Assembly: GCF_001269655.1 (NCBI RefSeq) | Contig: NZ_LHVE01000020.1 | Span: 186,001 to 250,000, forward strand | Origin: Pseudomonas thivervalensis | GTDB lineage: Bacteria > Pseudomonadota > Gammaproteobacteria > Pseudomonadales > Pseudomonadaceae | Direction: 5' to 3' | Length of the DNA stretch: 64,000 bases | Shown: one piece after another, positions 50,966-59,548 of the stretch | How the letters are laid out: each line of letters starts with the position of its first letter | Numbering within the stretch: position 1 is the first letter of the stretch | Made by a program: the position numbers and the translations under genes | Notes under the pieces: model-generated | Told to the model about the DNA's origin: nothing | What the model saw: only the letters and a program-made list of their open reading frames with translations | The model's database searches: none

Positions 50966-53026
50966 TCACCCCTTGTCCTCTTCAACCACAGGCGTCGCCG
51001 GCAAGGTAAACCCCGACACCGAGCGGCGCAGCTGGCTGGCCATCTTCGCCAGGTTGCCGATGCTTTCGGCGGTGGCGGTGGAGCCCGACGAAGTCTGCGT
51101 GGTGATCTGCTGGATCACGTTCATGGTCAAGGATATCTGCCCCGCCGAGGTGGTTTGCTGCTGCGCCGCGTTGGAGATGCTCTGGATCAAAGCCGCCAGG
51201 GTCTTGGACACGCCTTCGATCTCTTCCAGAGCGACGCCGGCATCCTGGGCCAGGCGCGCGCCGCGCACCACTTCGGTGGTGGTCTGCTCCATGGAAATCA
51301 CCGCTTCGTTGGTGTCGGCCTGGATCGCCCGCACCAGGGTCTCGATTTGCCGGGTCGCCGCCGAAGAGCGCTCGGCCAGGCGCTGCACTTCATCGGCCAC
51401 CACCGCGAACCCGCGCCCGGCATCACCGGCCATGGACGCCTGGATGGCGGCGTTGAGGGCGAGGATGTTGGTCTGGTCGGCGATGTCGTCGATCAGGCTG
51501 ACAATGTCGCCGATTTCCTGGGACGACTCACCCAGGCGCTTGATGCGCTTGGCGGTGTCCTGGATCTGCTCGCGAATATTGTCCATGCCATGAATGGTGT
51601 TGTGCACCACCTCGTTGCCCTTGTTGGCGATCTCCACCGAGCGCTCGGCCACCGCCGACGATTCGGCGGCGTTGGCCGATACCTGGTCGATGGACTGGGC
51701 CATTTCATTAATTGAAGTCGAAGCTTCGGAAATTTGCTGGGCCTGGTGCTCGGACGCCTGGGCCAGGTGCATTGCGGTGGCCTGGGTTTCCTGCACCGCA
51801 GCGGCGACCTGGCCGGCGGTGAGATTGATGGTCGCCACCAGGTCGCGCAGTTGGTCAACCGAGTAGTTGATGGAATCGGCGATGGTGCCGGTGAAGTCCT
51901 CGGTGACCGAGGCGGTGACGGTCAGGTCGCCGTCGGCCAGGTCTTCGATTTCATCCAGCAGCCGCATGATCGCGTTCTGGTTGCGCTCGTTCTTTTCCGC
52001 GGTTTCGTGCAACTGGCGGTTGGTCTCGCGGACCATCACCAGCCCGATCAGGATGATCGACATCAGCGCCATCAGGCCCAGCACATAGCCGCCAATGGTA
52101 TTGACGGAGCGCCCGCCGGCCAGGTTTTCGAAGGCCGTGGCCAGGTGCGAAGCCTCGTCGAGCAGGGTCTGCGACAGGTTGAAGATGTTGCCGGCCGATT
52201 CGCGGACCTTGAATAGCTCCGGGGAAGTCTCGAGGATTTCATCCACCGAACCCGAGACGAACTCGAACAGCTCGCTGATTTCGCTCAGCCGTGCCCGGGC
52301 ATCGCGGTCCTGGACCTGGGAGATCTTCAAGGTCGGGTCACCTTGCAACATGCCATTGAGTACCTGGCCAAAACGCGCCGCGTCGCGACCGAAGGTGTCG
52401 GCGGCCTGGCTGGCGTTTTCGTCCCCCGCCAGCACGGTATTCACCGCGCCGAGGATCCGTTCGGCCAGCAGCGATTGGCGCTGGGCCATGGCCACCTGGG
52501 TGGCCGGGGCGCCGCGTTGCAGCAGGATCTCGACGACTTTTTCATACTCGACCTGCAACTGCGGCACGGTTTCAGCCAGGGTCGCCGCCACCTGGTGCAG
52601 CGACAGCACGGTCTGCTCGCTGGAGAGGATGGCGTCGGTGTTCTTGAGCAGGCGTTCCCAATCCAGCTGCACGGCGCGCATCTGCGGGCGCAGGGTGGCG
52701 GGCGCAGGCGGCAGGCCGGTCACCGGATCGCCCTGCTTCAGATAACCCCAGCGCTGGGCGAAGTCATTGCGCGCATCGCTGAGCAGCTTGAACGCCGCGG
52801 GCTTGCCGGCGGCGGCCTCGGTGGCATTCTTGGCAATGCGCTGGGACAGCACCCGCAGCTCACCGGCGTGGCCGATGTACTGCTTGTCGTAGGTGGATTG
52901 GGTGTTGAGGTAAGCGAAGTTGGCGAACAGCAGCATGATGAAGACGATCAGCGCGACGAACAGCACGATGATCTGCGAACGACTGCGCGACGCTTCCAGT
53001 GGCTTGCCTGTTTTTGCTTTGATCAT
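50966..53026 (-). CDS. pilJ: Methyl-accepting chemotaxis protein PilJ
   Basis: A 686-residue transmembrane receptor. The first membrane helix (IIVLFVALIVFIMLLFANFAYL) lies near residues 19-40. A periplasmic PilJ-type region with repeated helices follows, then a second helix (GYVLGLMALMSIILIGLVMV) near residue 315, a HAMP-like stretch and the signalling hairpin AGDAGRGFAVVADEVQRLAERS. It feeds surface contact signals to ChpA through PilI. Gene order pilG-pilH-pilI-pilJ-chpA is as in P. aeruginosa. Confidence 0.95.
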   Translation of the reverse strand: MIKAKTGKPLEASRSRSQIIVLFVALIVFIMLLFANFAYLNTQSTYDKQYIGHAGELRVLSQRIAKNATEAAAGKPAAFKLLSDARNDFAQRWGYLKQGDPVTGLPPAPATLRPQMRAVQLDWERLLKNTDAILSSEQTVLSLHQVAATLAETVPQLQVEYEKVVEILLQRGAPATQVAMAQRQSLLAERILGAVNTVLAGDENASQAADTFGRDAARFGQVLNGMLQGDPTLKISQVQDRDARARLSEISELFEFVSGSVDEILETSPELFKVRESAGNIFNLSQTLLDEASHLATAFENLAGGRSVNTIGGYVLGLMALMSIILIGLVMVRETNRQLHETAEKNERNQNAIMRLLDEIEDLADGDLTVTASVTEDFTGTIADSINYSVDQLRDLVATINLTAGQVAAAVQETQATAMHLAQASEHQAQQISEASTSINEMAQSIDQVSANAAESSAVAERSVEIANKGNEVVHNTIHGMDNIREQIQDTAKRIKRLGESSQEIGDIVSLIDDIADQTNILALNAAIQASMAGDAGRGFAVVADEVQRLAERSSAATRQIETLVRAIQADTNEAVISMEQTTTEVVRGARLAQDAGVALEEIEGVSKTLAALIQSISNAAQQQTTSAGQISLTMNVIQQITTQTSSGSTATAESIGNLAKMASQLRRSVSGFTLPATPVVEEDKG

Positions 53027-53083
53027 CGATTTTCGCCTGTACTGCCCAATCTATCCACAATCCCAAGCCCGACTGGATTCCCC

Positions 53084-53185
53084 GTAGGAGCTGCCGAAGG
53101 CTGCGATCTTTTGATCTTAGGGCCTATGTCAAAGCCAGCTGTCTGTTGGAAAGATCAAAAGATCGCAGCCTTCGGCAGCTCCTAC
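53084..53185. repeat. Family C inverted repeat, homomeric arms (type 1/type 1)
   Basis: The left arm GTAGGAGCTGCCGAAGGCTG and the right arm CAGCCTTCGGCAGCTCCTAC are exact complements. Inner GATCTTTTGATC and GATCAAAAGATC segments also pair. It lies between pilI and pilJ. Confidence 0.9.
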
Positions 53186-53202
53186 CCTGAATTGTGCTGT
53201 AC

Positions 53203-53742
53203 CTAAATCGCCACATCCATGAACCCTGGCGACCGCGCCAGGGAAAACGGGCTGAACACTTGCCACTCGCGCTCGCCGCCAAACCGGCCCTTGACGAAGG
53301 CCGCTTCCGGGCCGTCGAGGTCGTCCACCAGGGTCGGTTCCAGGCTGTCCTGGGCAAAGTGCTGGAGCCCGAGGACCTCGTCCACCAGCAACCCGGCGAA
53401 CACCTCATCGTGGTCCACCACCAGCACACGGCGCTGCTTGCGCACAGGCGACAGCTCATGGCCGAAGAACCCGCACAAGTCCATCAACGGCAACAATCGC
53501 CCGCGCAGGTTAGCCACTCCACGCACCCACGGCTTGACCCCGGGCAAATGCGTGTGACGTGGTTCGTGCAGCACTTCGCTGACTTCGCCCATCGGCGCCA
53601 CGTACCAGTGCTCGCCCAGGCGAAAGCCGATGCCACTCCAACCGGCGCGATGGGTTGGCTGGGAGGGCAGGTCCGCCCCCAGCAACCGGCAGCGCCGGTC
53701 GATCTGCAGCAGCAGTTCGAATGCGGTCAGGGATTGGCTCAT
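53203..53742 (-). CDS. pilI: CheW-like coupling protein PilI
   Basis: A 179-residue CheW protein. After MSQSLTAFELLLQIDRRCRLLG it has GIGFRLGEHWYVAPMGEVSEVL and VRGVANLRGRLLPLMDLCGF, the CheW core. It links PilJ to ChpA. The next gene downstream is pilJ after a family C repeat. It lies 10 bases after pilH on the same strand. Confidence 0.93.
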   Translation of the reverse strand: MSQSLTAFELLLQIDRRCRLLGADLPSQPTHRAGWSGIGFRLGEHWYVAPMGEVSEVLHEPRHTHLPGVKPWVRGVANLRGRLLPLMDLCGFFGHELSPVRKQRRVLVVDHDEVFAGLLVDEVLGLQHFAQDSLEPTLVDDLDGPEAAFVKGRFGGEREWQVFSPFSLARSPGFMDVAI

Positions 53743-53752
53743 GGCCGCGCCG

Positions 53753-54118
53753 TCAACCCGCCAGCACTTTGTTCAGGGTCGCGATCAGGGTTTCTTCGTC
53801 CACCGGTTTGGTCAGGTAGTCCTTCGCCCCTTGGCGCGTGCCCCAGACCTTGTCGGTGTCCTGGTCCTTGGTGGTGATGATGATCACGGGGATGTGGCCG
53901 GTGTCCGGGTCCTTGGTCAGCTGGCGCGTGGCCTGGAAACCGTTGAGGCCGGGCATGACGATGTCCATCAGCACCGCATCGGGTTTTTCCTGGCGGGCCA
54001 GGGCCACGCCATCGGCGCCATTCTCGGCCTTCAGGACCTGATGGCCGTGCTTTTCCAGCATGCCGGTCAGTTTGTACATTTCAGTCGGCGAATCATCGAC
54101 GATCAGAACTCGTGCCAT
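53753..54118 (-). CDS. pilH: Response regulator PilH
   Basis: A 121-residue single receiver domain. The start MARVLIVDDSPTEMYKLTGML supplies the acidic pair, the phospho-aspartate is in AVLMDIVMPGLNGFQ, and the lysine is in DYLTKPVDEE. In P. aeruginosa PilH affects pilus retraction. The ATG at 54118 discards 16 unlikely upstream codons. Confidence 0.95.
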   Translation of the reverse strand: MARVLIVDDSPTEMYKLTGMLEKHGHQVLKAENGADGVALARQEKPDAVLMDIVMPGLNGFQATRQLTKDPDTGHIPVIIITTKDQDTDKVWGTRQGAKDYLTKPVDEETLIATLNKVLAG

Positions 54119-54165
54119 GGTGTTCCCCATTTCTTGTCGACCCCAGGCCCGTTGGCCGAGTGTCA

Positions 54166-54594
54166 TTAATGTGCCTGGTGCGGCTGGACAGCGGCAAAGC
54201 CCGGGACATGGGCCTGTATCGCCCCCAGCAGTTCTTCCTTGCTGAACGGCTTGGTCAAAAACTGATCGGAACCGACGATGCGCCCCTTGGCCTTGTCGAA
54301 CAACCCATCCCGGGACGACAGCATGATCACCGGCGTGGCCTTGAACGCGCTGTTGTTCTTGATCAGGGCACAGGTCTGGTAGCCATCGAGGCGCGGCATC
54401 ATGATGTCGACAAAAATGATGCCCGGATGATGGTCGGCGATCTTGGCCAGAGCATCGAAACCGTCGATGGCCGTGATCACCTCGCAGCCCACGTTGCGCA
54501 GCAAGGTTTCGGCGGTGCGGCGGATGGTCTTCGAGTCGTCGATGACCATGACCTTCAAGGCGTTGGGTTGCTGCTGCGTGAGATGCTCTGCCAT
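54166..54594 (-). CDS. pilG: Response regulator PilG
   Basis: A 142-residue single receiver domain. The sequence LKVMVIDDSKTIRRTAETLL and FVDIMMPRLDGYQTCALIKNNSAFK is nearly identical to P. aeruginosa PilG, with aspartate in VDIMMP and lysine in LTKPFSKEELLGAI. It promotes pilus extension and adenylate cyclase activity. The ATG at 54594 (MAEHLTQQQ) fits the known start. It is the first gene of the Pil-Chp series and diverges from gshB. Confidence 0.96.
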   Translation of the reverse strand: MAEHLTQQQPNALKVMVIDDSKTIRRTAETLLRNVGCEVITAIDGFDALAKIADHHPGIIFVDIMMPRLDGYQTCALIKNNSAFKATPVIMLSSRDGLFDKAKGRIVGSDQFLTKPFSKEELLGAIQAHVPGFAAVQPHQAH

Positions 54595-54818
54595 TGCCAC
54601 TGCGAACCGGTTTTTAACGCGTAAGTGTGATCGACAGCGCAAACCCTTGATGTTCAAGGCCCGCACGTCACATGGCAGCCTTTTTAGCACAGTCTCCATC
54701 GCCGATCTATCGGCCGCTCGGCACGGTGGTTTTTCCTTGACCGCCAATCTTCCGGGCGCCACTCTGACGCCACTTTTTCACGCCATTATGTGCCCATCAT
54801 ATTTCGAGGAACCAAGCC

Positions 54819-55772
54819 ATGAGCGTACGCGTCGGCATTGTCATGGACCCTATCGCCAGCATTTCCTATAAAAAGGATAGCTCGCTGGCCATGCTGCTGG
54901 CCGCTCAGAAGCGCGGCTGGGAACTGTTCTACATGGAGCAGCGCGACCTCTACCAGGCCGAAGGCCAGGCACGGGCGCGGATGAAACCACTGAAAGTCTT
55001 CGCCAACCCGGAAAAATGGTTCGAGCTGGGCGATGAAAGCGATGCGCTGCTCAGCGACCTGGACGTGATCCTGATGCGCAAGGATCCGCCATTCGACATG
55101 GAGTTCGTGTACTCCACCTACCTGCTGGAACAGGCTGAAAACGCCGGTGTGCTGGTGGTCAACAAGCCCCAGAGCCTGCGCGACTGCAACGAAAAACTGT
55201 TCGCCACGCTGTTCCCGCAGTGCACGCCGCCGACCATCGTCAGCCGTCGCCCGGACGTGTTGCGTGAATTTGCCGACCATCACGGCGACGTGATCCTCAA
55301 GCCCCTGGACGGCATGGGCGGCTCGTCGATCTTCCGCCACACCGCCGGCCACCCGAACCTGTCGGTGATCCTGGAAACCCTGACCTTGCATGGCAAGCAG
55401 CAGATCATGATCCAGGGCTACCTGCCGGCCATCGTCGACGGCGACAAGCGCATCCTGATGATCGACGGCGAACCGGTGGACTATTGCCTGGCGCGTATCC
55501 CGGCGGCCGGTGAAACCCGCGGCAACCTGGCGGCCGGTGGCCGTGGCGAGGCGCGGCCGTTGACCGAGAAGGACCGCTGGATCGCCGCCCAGGTCGGCCC
55601 GACCCTGCGCGAAAAAGGCCTGCTGTTCGTGGGCCTGGACGTGATCGGCGAGCACCTGACGGAAATCAACGTCACCAGCCCGACCTGCATTCGCGAGATC
55701 GACAACGCCTTTGGCACGGACATCGGCGGCATGCTGATGGATGCCATCGATCAGAAGCTCAAGGCTCGTTGA
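54819..55772 (+). CDS. gshB: Glutathione synthetase
   Basis: A 317-residue ATP-grasp ligase joining gamma-glutamylcysteine and glycine. It begins MSVRVGIVMDPIASISYKKDSSLAMLLAA. ATP-grasp signatures are DVILKPLDGMGGSSIFR and FVGLDVIGEHLTEINVTSPTCIREID. The gene follows GAGGAA and is divergent from pilG. It is next to tonB, as in P. aeruginosa. Confidence 0.97.
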   Translation: MSVRVGIVMDPIASISYKKDSSLAMLLAAQKRGWELFYMEQRDLYQAEGQARARMKPLKVFANPEKWFELGDESDALLSDLDVILMRKDPPFDMEFVYSTYLLEQAENAGVLVVNKPQSLRDCNEKLFATLFPQCTPPTIVSRRPDVLREFADHHGDVILKPLDGMGGSSIFRHTAGHPNLSVILETLTLHGKQQIMIQGYLPAIVDGDKRILMIDGEPVDYCLARIPAAGETRGNLAAGGRGEARPLTEKDRWIAAQVGPTLREKGLLFVGLDVIGEHLTEINVTSPTCIREIDNAFGTDIGGMLMDAIDQKLKAR

Positions 55773-55848
55773 TCCAGATCTGCTGAAGGAAACCCACATT
55801 GCGTTATCATGCCCGGCCTGAAAAAAACGCGATGTTGGTTTCCTTGTC

Positions 55849-56745
55849 ATGACACTCCCGTCCGATCTGCCCCAAGAGCTCGCCCATCGTGGCGTGCGCC
55901 CGGCCGATCGCCTCGGTTTTACCCTGTTCCTGGCGGCGTTGATCCACCTGGCCCTGCTGCTGGGCGTCGGGTTTGCCACGGTCGAGCCCAAGCAGATCAG
56001 CCAGACCCTGGAAATTACCCTGGCCACCTTCAAGAGCGAGACCAAGCCCAAGAAGGCCGACTTCCTTGCCCAGGAAAACCAGCAAGGCAGCGGCACCCTG
56101 GAAAAAAAAGCGACCCCCAAGACCACCGAGATCGCGCCTTTCCAGGACAACACGGTGCAGAAAGTCACCCCGCCGCCAGCGGCCAAACCCGAAGTGCAGG
56201 AGACGGCACCCAAGGCGGCCGTGACCACTGTCGCGCCGAAGCCGAAAAAAGCCCCGGTCAAGGAAGAGGTCAAGCCTGACCCCAAGCCCCAGGCCCCCGT
56301 GCCCACCTTCGACAGTTCACAGCTGTCCAGCGACATCGCCAGCCTGGAAGCCGAACTGGCCCAGGAGCAACAGCTCTACGCCAAGCGCCCGCGCATCCAC
56401 CGTCTGAGCGCTGCCTCGACCATGCGCGACAAGGGCGCCTGGTACAAGGACGAGTGGCGCAAGAAGGTCGAGCGCATCGGCAACCTCAACTACCCCGACG
56501 AAGCGCGGCGCAAGCAGATCTACGGCAACCTGCGGCTAATGGTCTCGATCAATCGGGACGGCTCGTTGTATGAAGTGCTGGTGCTCGAATCCTCCGGCCA
56601 GCCGCTGCTGGACCAGGCGGCCCAGCGGATCGTGCGCCTGGCCGCACCGTTCGCCCCGTTTACCGGGGACCTGTCGGACATCGACCGACTGGAAATCATC
56701 CGCACCTGGAAGTTTGCCCGCGGCGACCGGCTTTCCAGTAACTGA
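55849..56745 (+). CDS. Energy transducer TonB (pil-linked, TonB3-like)
   Basis: A 298-residue TonB-family protein. A membrane anchor at about residues 22-44 (LGFTLFLAALIHLALLLGVGF) contains the SHLH-like histidine. A long Lys/Pro-rich spacer follows, and the C-terminal TonB domain starts NLNYPDEARRKQIYGNLRLMVSINRDGSL. The gene lies 76 bases after gshB, in the position of P. aeruginosa tonB3, which is linked to pilus assembly and twitching. No exbB/exbD genes are nearby. Confidence 0.92.
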   Translation: MTLPSDLPQELAHRGVRPADRLGFTLFLAALIHLALLLGVGFATVEPKQISQTLEITLATFKSETKPKKADFLAQENQQGSGTLEKKATPKTTEIAPFQDNTVQKVTPPPAAKPEVQETAPKAAVTTVAPKPKKAPVKEEVKPDPKPQAPVPTFDSSQLSSDIASLEAELAQEQQLYAKRPRIHRLSAASTMRDKGAWYKDEWRKKVERIGNLNYPDEARRKQIYGNLRLMVSINRDGSLYEVLVLESSGQPLLDQAAQRIVRLAAPFAPFTGDLSDIDRLEIIRTWKFARGDRLSSN

Positions 56746-56761
56746 GCCACCGCCAAGCCCC

Positions 56762-56853
56762 TTGTGGGAGCGAGCTTGCTCGCGATAGCAATGGATCATT
56801 CAACATGGATGGCGACTGCCAGTCCGCCATCGCGAGCAAGCTCGCTCCCACAG
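56762..56853. repeat. REPIN family A
   Basis: Arms GTGGGAGCGAGCTTGCTCGC (56764-56783) and GCGAGCAAGCTCGCTCCCAC (56831-56852), between tonB and algH. Confidence 0.9.
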
Positions 56854-56920
56854 GGATTGGTGACAGTCTCAGGCATTTCCTGGCTTGTCAGTTCGGCCCT
56901 GCGCCGCCACACTAGCGCCT

Positions 56921-57490
56921 ATGAAAAACGTCAGCCCCACCTACCTCAAGCATCACTTCCTGATCGCCATGCCGCACATGGCCGATCCGAACTTTGCCCA
57001 TACCTTGACCTACATCGTCGAGCACACGGCCAATGGGGCCATGGGGCTGGTGATCAATCGCCCGCAGGAGCTGAACCTGGCGGACATTCTTGAGCAACTG
57101 CGGCCCGAGATCGAACCGCCACTCTTGTGCCAGCACGTGCCGATTTTCATCGGTGGCCCGGTACAGACCGACCGCGGTTTCGTGCTCCATCCGTCGGGCC
57201 CTAAATACCAAGCCACCGTGGACTTGGACGGCCTGTCGCTGTCCACCTCCCAGGACGTGCTGTTCGCCATCGCCGACGGCGTCGGCCCGGAGAAAAGCTT
57301 GATCGCCCTCGGTTATGCCGGCTGGGAACCCGGGCAACTGGAAGCCGAGCTGGCCGACAACGCGTGGCTGACCTGCCCGTTCGACGCCGACATCCTGTTC
57401 AACACCAGCAGCGAACTGCGCCTGGAAGCGGCGGCCAGCCGATTGGGGGTCAACCTCAGCCTGCTCACCAGCCAGGCAGGACACGCCTGA
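56921..57490 (+). CDS. algH: AlgH/YqgE family protein (UPF0301)
   Basis: A 189-residue protein. It begins MKNVSPTYLKHHFLIAMPHM and has the family motifs VEHTANGAMGLVINRP and IFIGGPVQTDRGFVLH, and YAGWEPGQLEAEL. Named for an alginate phenotype in P. aeruginosa, its biochemical role is unclear. Its stop overlaps the ruvX start (TGATG), so the two are translated together. Confidence 0.94.
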   Translation: MKNVSPTYLKHHFLIAMPHMADPNFAHTLTYIVEHTANGAMGLVINRPQELNLADILEQLRPEIEPPLLCQHVPIFIGGPVQTDRGFVLHPSGPKYQATVDLDGLSLSTSQDVLFAIADGVGPEKSLIALGYAGWEPGQLEAELADNAWLTCPFDADILFNTSSELRLEAAASRLGVNLSLLTSQAGHA

Positions 57491-57927
57491 TGGCCCTGCG
57501 CTTGCTGCTGGGTTTCGATTACGGCACCAAACAGATCGGCGTAGCGGTCGGCCAGGTCATTACCGGCCAGGCCCGCGAGCTGTGCACCTTGAAGGCGCAG
57601 AATGGCGTTCCAGACTGGAACCAGGTCGAAGCGCTGATCAAGGAATGGAAACCCGATGCCGTGGTGGTCGGCCTGCCGCTGAACATGGACGGCACGCCCA
57701 GCGACATGTGCCTGCGCGCCGAAAAGTTCGCCCGCCGGCTCAATGGCCGCTACAACCTGCCTTTCTATACCCATGACGAGCGCCTGACCACTTTCGAGGC
57801 CAAGGGCGAGCGCCTGGTGCGCGGCGGGCAGAAAGGCAGTTACCGCGACAACCCGGTGGACGCCATCGCCGCCGCCCTGCTGTTGCAAGGCTGGCTCGAC
57901 GCCAACGCCGCCCTGTTCGAAACCTGA
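57490..57927 (+). CDS. ruvX: Holliday junction resolvase-like RuvX (YqgF)
   Basis: A 145-residue RNase H-fold protein. The nuclease motif LLGFDYGTKQIGVAVG starts the protein, VVGLPLNMDGTPSDMC and YTHDERLTTFEA follow, and the C-terminal acid is in NPVDAIAAALLLQG. YqgF proteins act in 16S rRNA 5' end maturation. It starts one base before the algH stop ends. Confidence 0.94.
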   Translation: MALRLLLGFDYGTKQIGVAVGQVITGQARELCTLKAQNGVPDWNQVEALIKEWKPDAVVVGLPLNMDGTPSDMCLRAEKFARRLNGRYNLPFYTHDERLTTFEAKGERLVRGGQKGSYRDNPVDAIAAALLLQGWLDANAALFET

Positions 57928-57934
57928 TTTTTTT

Positions 57935-57960
57935 GAAAGCGCCGCCAAGGCGCTTTCTCT
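57935..57960 (+). terminator. Hairpin terminator after ruvX
   Basis: GAAAGCGCC pairs with GGCGCTTTC around GCCAA. A T run lies upstream and a weak TCTCTT follows, so it may be only a partial terminator before pyrR. Confidence 0.65.
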
Positions 57961-58012
57961 TAGCGATAGACCGTGCCATTCACCACCGGCCCGGGAACCT
58001 GAAGGAGCCAGC

Positions 58013-58519
58013 ATGAGCCTGCCCAATCCTGCCGAACTGATCAGCCAGATGGCGATTCGTCTCACGGCACACCTGGAACAACGCGGCATCAGCGAACCGC
58101 GCTACATCGGCATTCGCACCGGTGGCGTCTGGGTCGCCCAGGCCTTGCTCGAAGCACTGGGCAGCCAATCGCCGCTGGGCACCCTGGACGTGTCCTTCTA
58201 CCGCGACGACTTCAGCCAGAACGGCCTGCACCCGCAAGTACGCCCCTCGGCGCTACCGTTCGAAATCGAAGGCCAGCACCTGGTGCTGATTGACGATGTG
58301 CTGATGAGCGGCCGGACCATCCGCGCCGCCATGAACGAACTGTTCGACTACGGTCGCCCGGCCAGCGTGACGCTGGTGTGCCTGCTGGACCTGGACGCCG
58401 CCGAGCTGCCGATCCGGCCGAACGTGGTCGGCGCGACGCTGACGCTGGCCGCCCACGAGCGGGTCAAGCTCTCCGGGCCGTCGCCGCTGCAACTCGAACT
58501 GCAAGACCTTGCCCTTTAA
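58013..58519 (+). CDS. pyrR: PyrR, pyrimidine regulator / uracil phosphoribosyltransferase
   Basis: A 168-residue PRTase-fold protein. The PRPP-binding motif is VLIDDVLMSGRTIRAAMNEL, preceded by the GIRTGGVWVAQ substrate loop. In Pseudomonas pyrR leads the pyrR-pyrB-pyrC' operon. The start follows GAAGGAG. pyrB follows 24 bases downstream. Confidence 0.95.
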   Translation: MSLPNPAELISQMAIRLTAHLEQRGISEPRYIGIRTGGVWVAQALLEALGSQSPLGTLDVSFYRDDFSQNGLHPQVRPSALPFEIEGQHLVLIDDVLMSGRTIRAAMNELFDYGRPASVTLVCLLDLDAAELPIRPNVVGATLTLAAHERVKLSGPSPLQLELQDLAL

Positions 58520-58543
58520 CTGCCCTTGTAAGAGTCCATCGCG

Positions 58544-59548
58544 ATGACGCCTCTCGAAACCAAGCGCCCGCTGCAGCTCAACGATCAAGGCCAGCTGCGG
58601 CACTTCCTGTCCCTCGACGGCCTGCGCCGCGAGCTGCTGACGGAAATCCTCGACACCGCCGACTCGTTCCTCGAGGTCGGCGCCCGGGCGGTGAAGAAAG
58701 TCCCGTTGCTGCGCGGCAAGACCGTGTGCAACGTGTTCTTCGAAAACTCCACCCGTACCCGCACCACCTTCGAACTGGCGGCCCAGCGCCTGTCAGCGGA
58801 CGTGATCACCCTCAACGTGTCCACGTCCTCGGCGAGCAAGGGTGAAACCCTGCTCGACACCCTGCGCAACCTCGAAGCCATGGCCGCCGACATGTTCGTC
58901 GTGCGCCACGGCGACTCCGGCGCAGCGCACTTCATTGCCGAACACGTGTGCCCGCAAGTGGCGATCATCAACGGCGGCGACGGCCGTCACGCGCACCCGA
59001 CCCAGGGCATGCTCGACATGCTGACCATCCGTCGGCACAAGGGCAGCTTCGAGAACCTGTCGGTGGCCATCGTCGGCGACATCCTGCACTCGCGGGTGGC
59101 CCGCTCGAACATGCTGGCCCTCAAGACCCTCGGCTGCCCGGATATCCGCGTGATCGCGCCGAAAACCCTGCTGCCCATCGGCGTCGAGCAATACGGCGTG
59201 AAGGTCTACACCGACATGACCGAAGGCCTCAAGGACGTGGACGTGGTGATCATGCTGCGCCTGCAACGCGAGCGCATGACCGGCGGCCTGCTGCCCAGCG
59301 AAGGCGAGTTCTACCGCCTGTTCGGCCTGACCACGGCGCGCCTGGCCGGGGCCAAGCCGGACGCCATCGTCATGCACCCGGGGCCGATCAACCGCGGGGT
59401 GGAGATCGAGTCGGCGGTGGCCGACGGGCCACACTCGGTGATTCTCAACCAGGTGACCTACGGCATCGCCATCCGCATGGCCGTGCTGTCCATGGCCATG
59501 AGCGGGCAAACCGCCCAGCGCCAATTCGACCAGGAGAACGCCCAGTGA
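58544..59548 (+). CDS. pyrB: Aspartate carbamoyltransferase catalytic subunit
   Basis: A 334-residue transferase for the committed step of pyrimidine synthesis. It begins MTPLETKRPLQLNDQGQLRHFLSLDGL. The carbamoyl phosphate loop is NSTRTRTTFELAA, followed by the second motif HAHPTQGMLDMLTI and VVIMLRLQRERM. The N-terminal extension before the first domain is the Pseudomonas type, where the enzyme forms a dodecamer with the inactive DHOase PyrC'. Its stop overlaps the pyrC' start. Confidence 0.97.
   Translation: MTPLETKRPLQLNDQGQLRHFLSLDGLRRELLTEILDTADSFLEVGARAVKKVPLLRGKTVCNVFFENSTRTRTTFELAAQRLSADVITLNVSTSSASKGETLLDTLRNLEAMAADMFVVRHGDSGAAHFIAEHVCPQVAIINGGDGRHAHPTQGMLDMLTIRRHKGSFENLSVAIVGDILHSRVARSNMLALKTLGCPDIRVIAPKTLLPIGVEQYGVKVYTDMTEGLKDVDVVIMLRLQRERMTGGLLPSEGEFYRLFGLTTARLAGAKPDAIVMHPGPINRGVEIESAVADGPHSVILNQVTYGIAIRMAVLSMAMSGQTAQRQFDQENAQ

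Noticed and set aside
54595..54818. A small RNA gene between pilG and gshB
   Set aside because: The 224-base divergent gap has no strong promoter-terminator pair. It is enough to hold the two promoters.
57928..58012. A PyrR-type attenuator before pyrR
   Set aside because: Only a simple hairpin after ruvX is visible. No alternative antiterminator pairing or conserved binding loop could be found.
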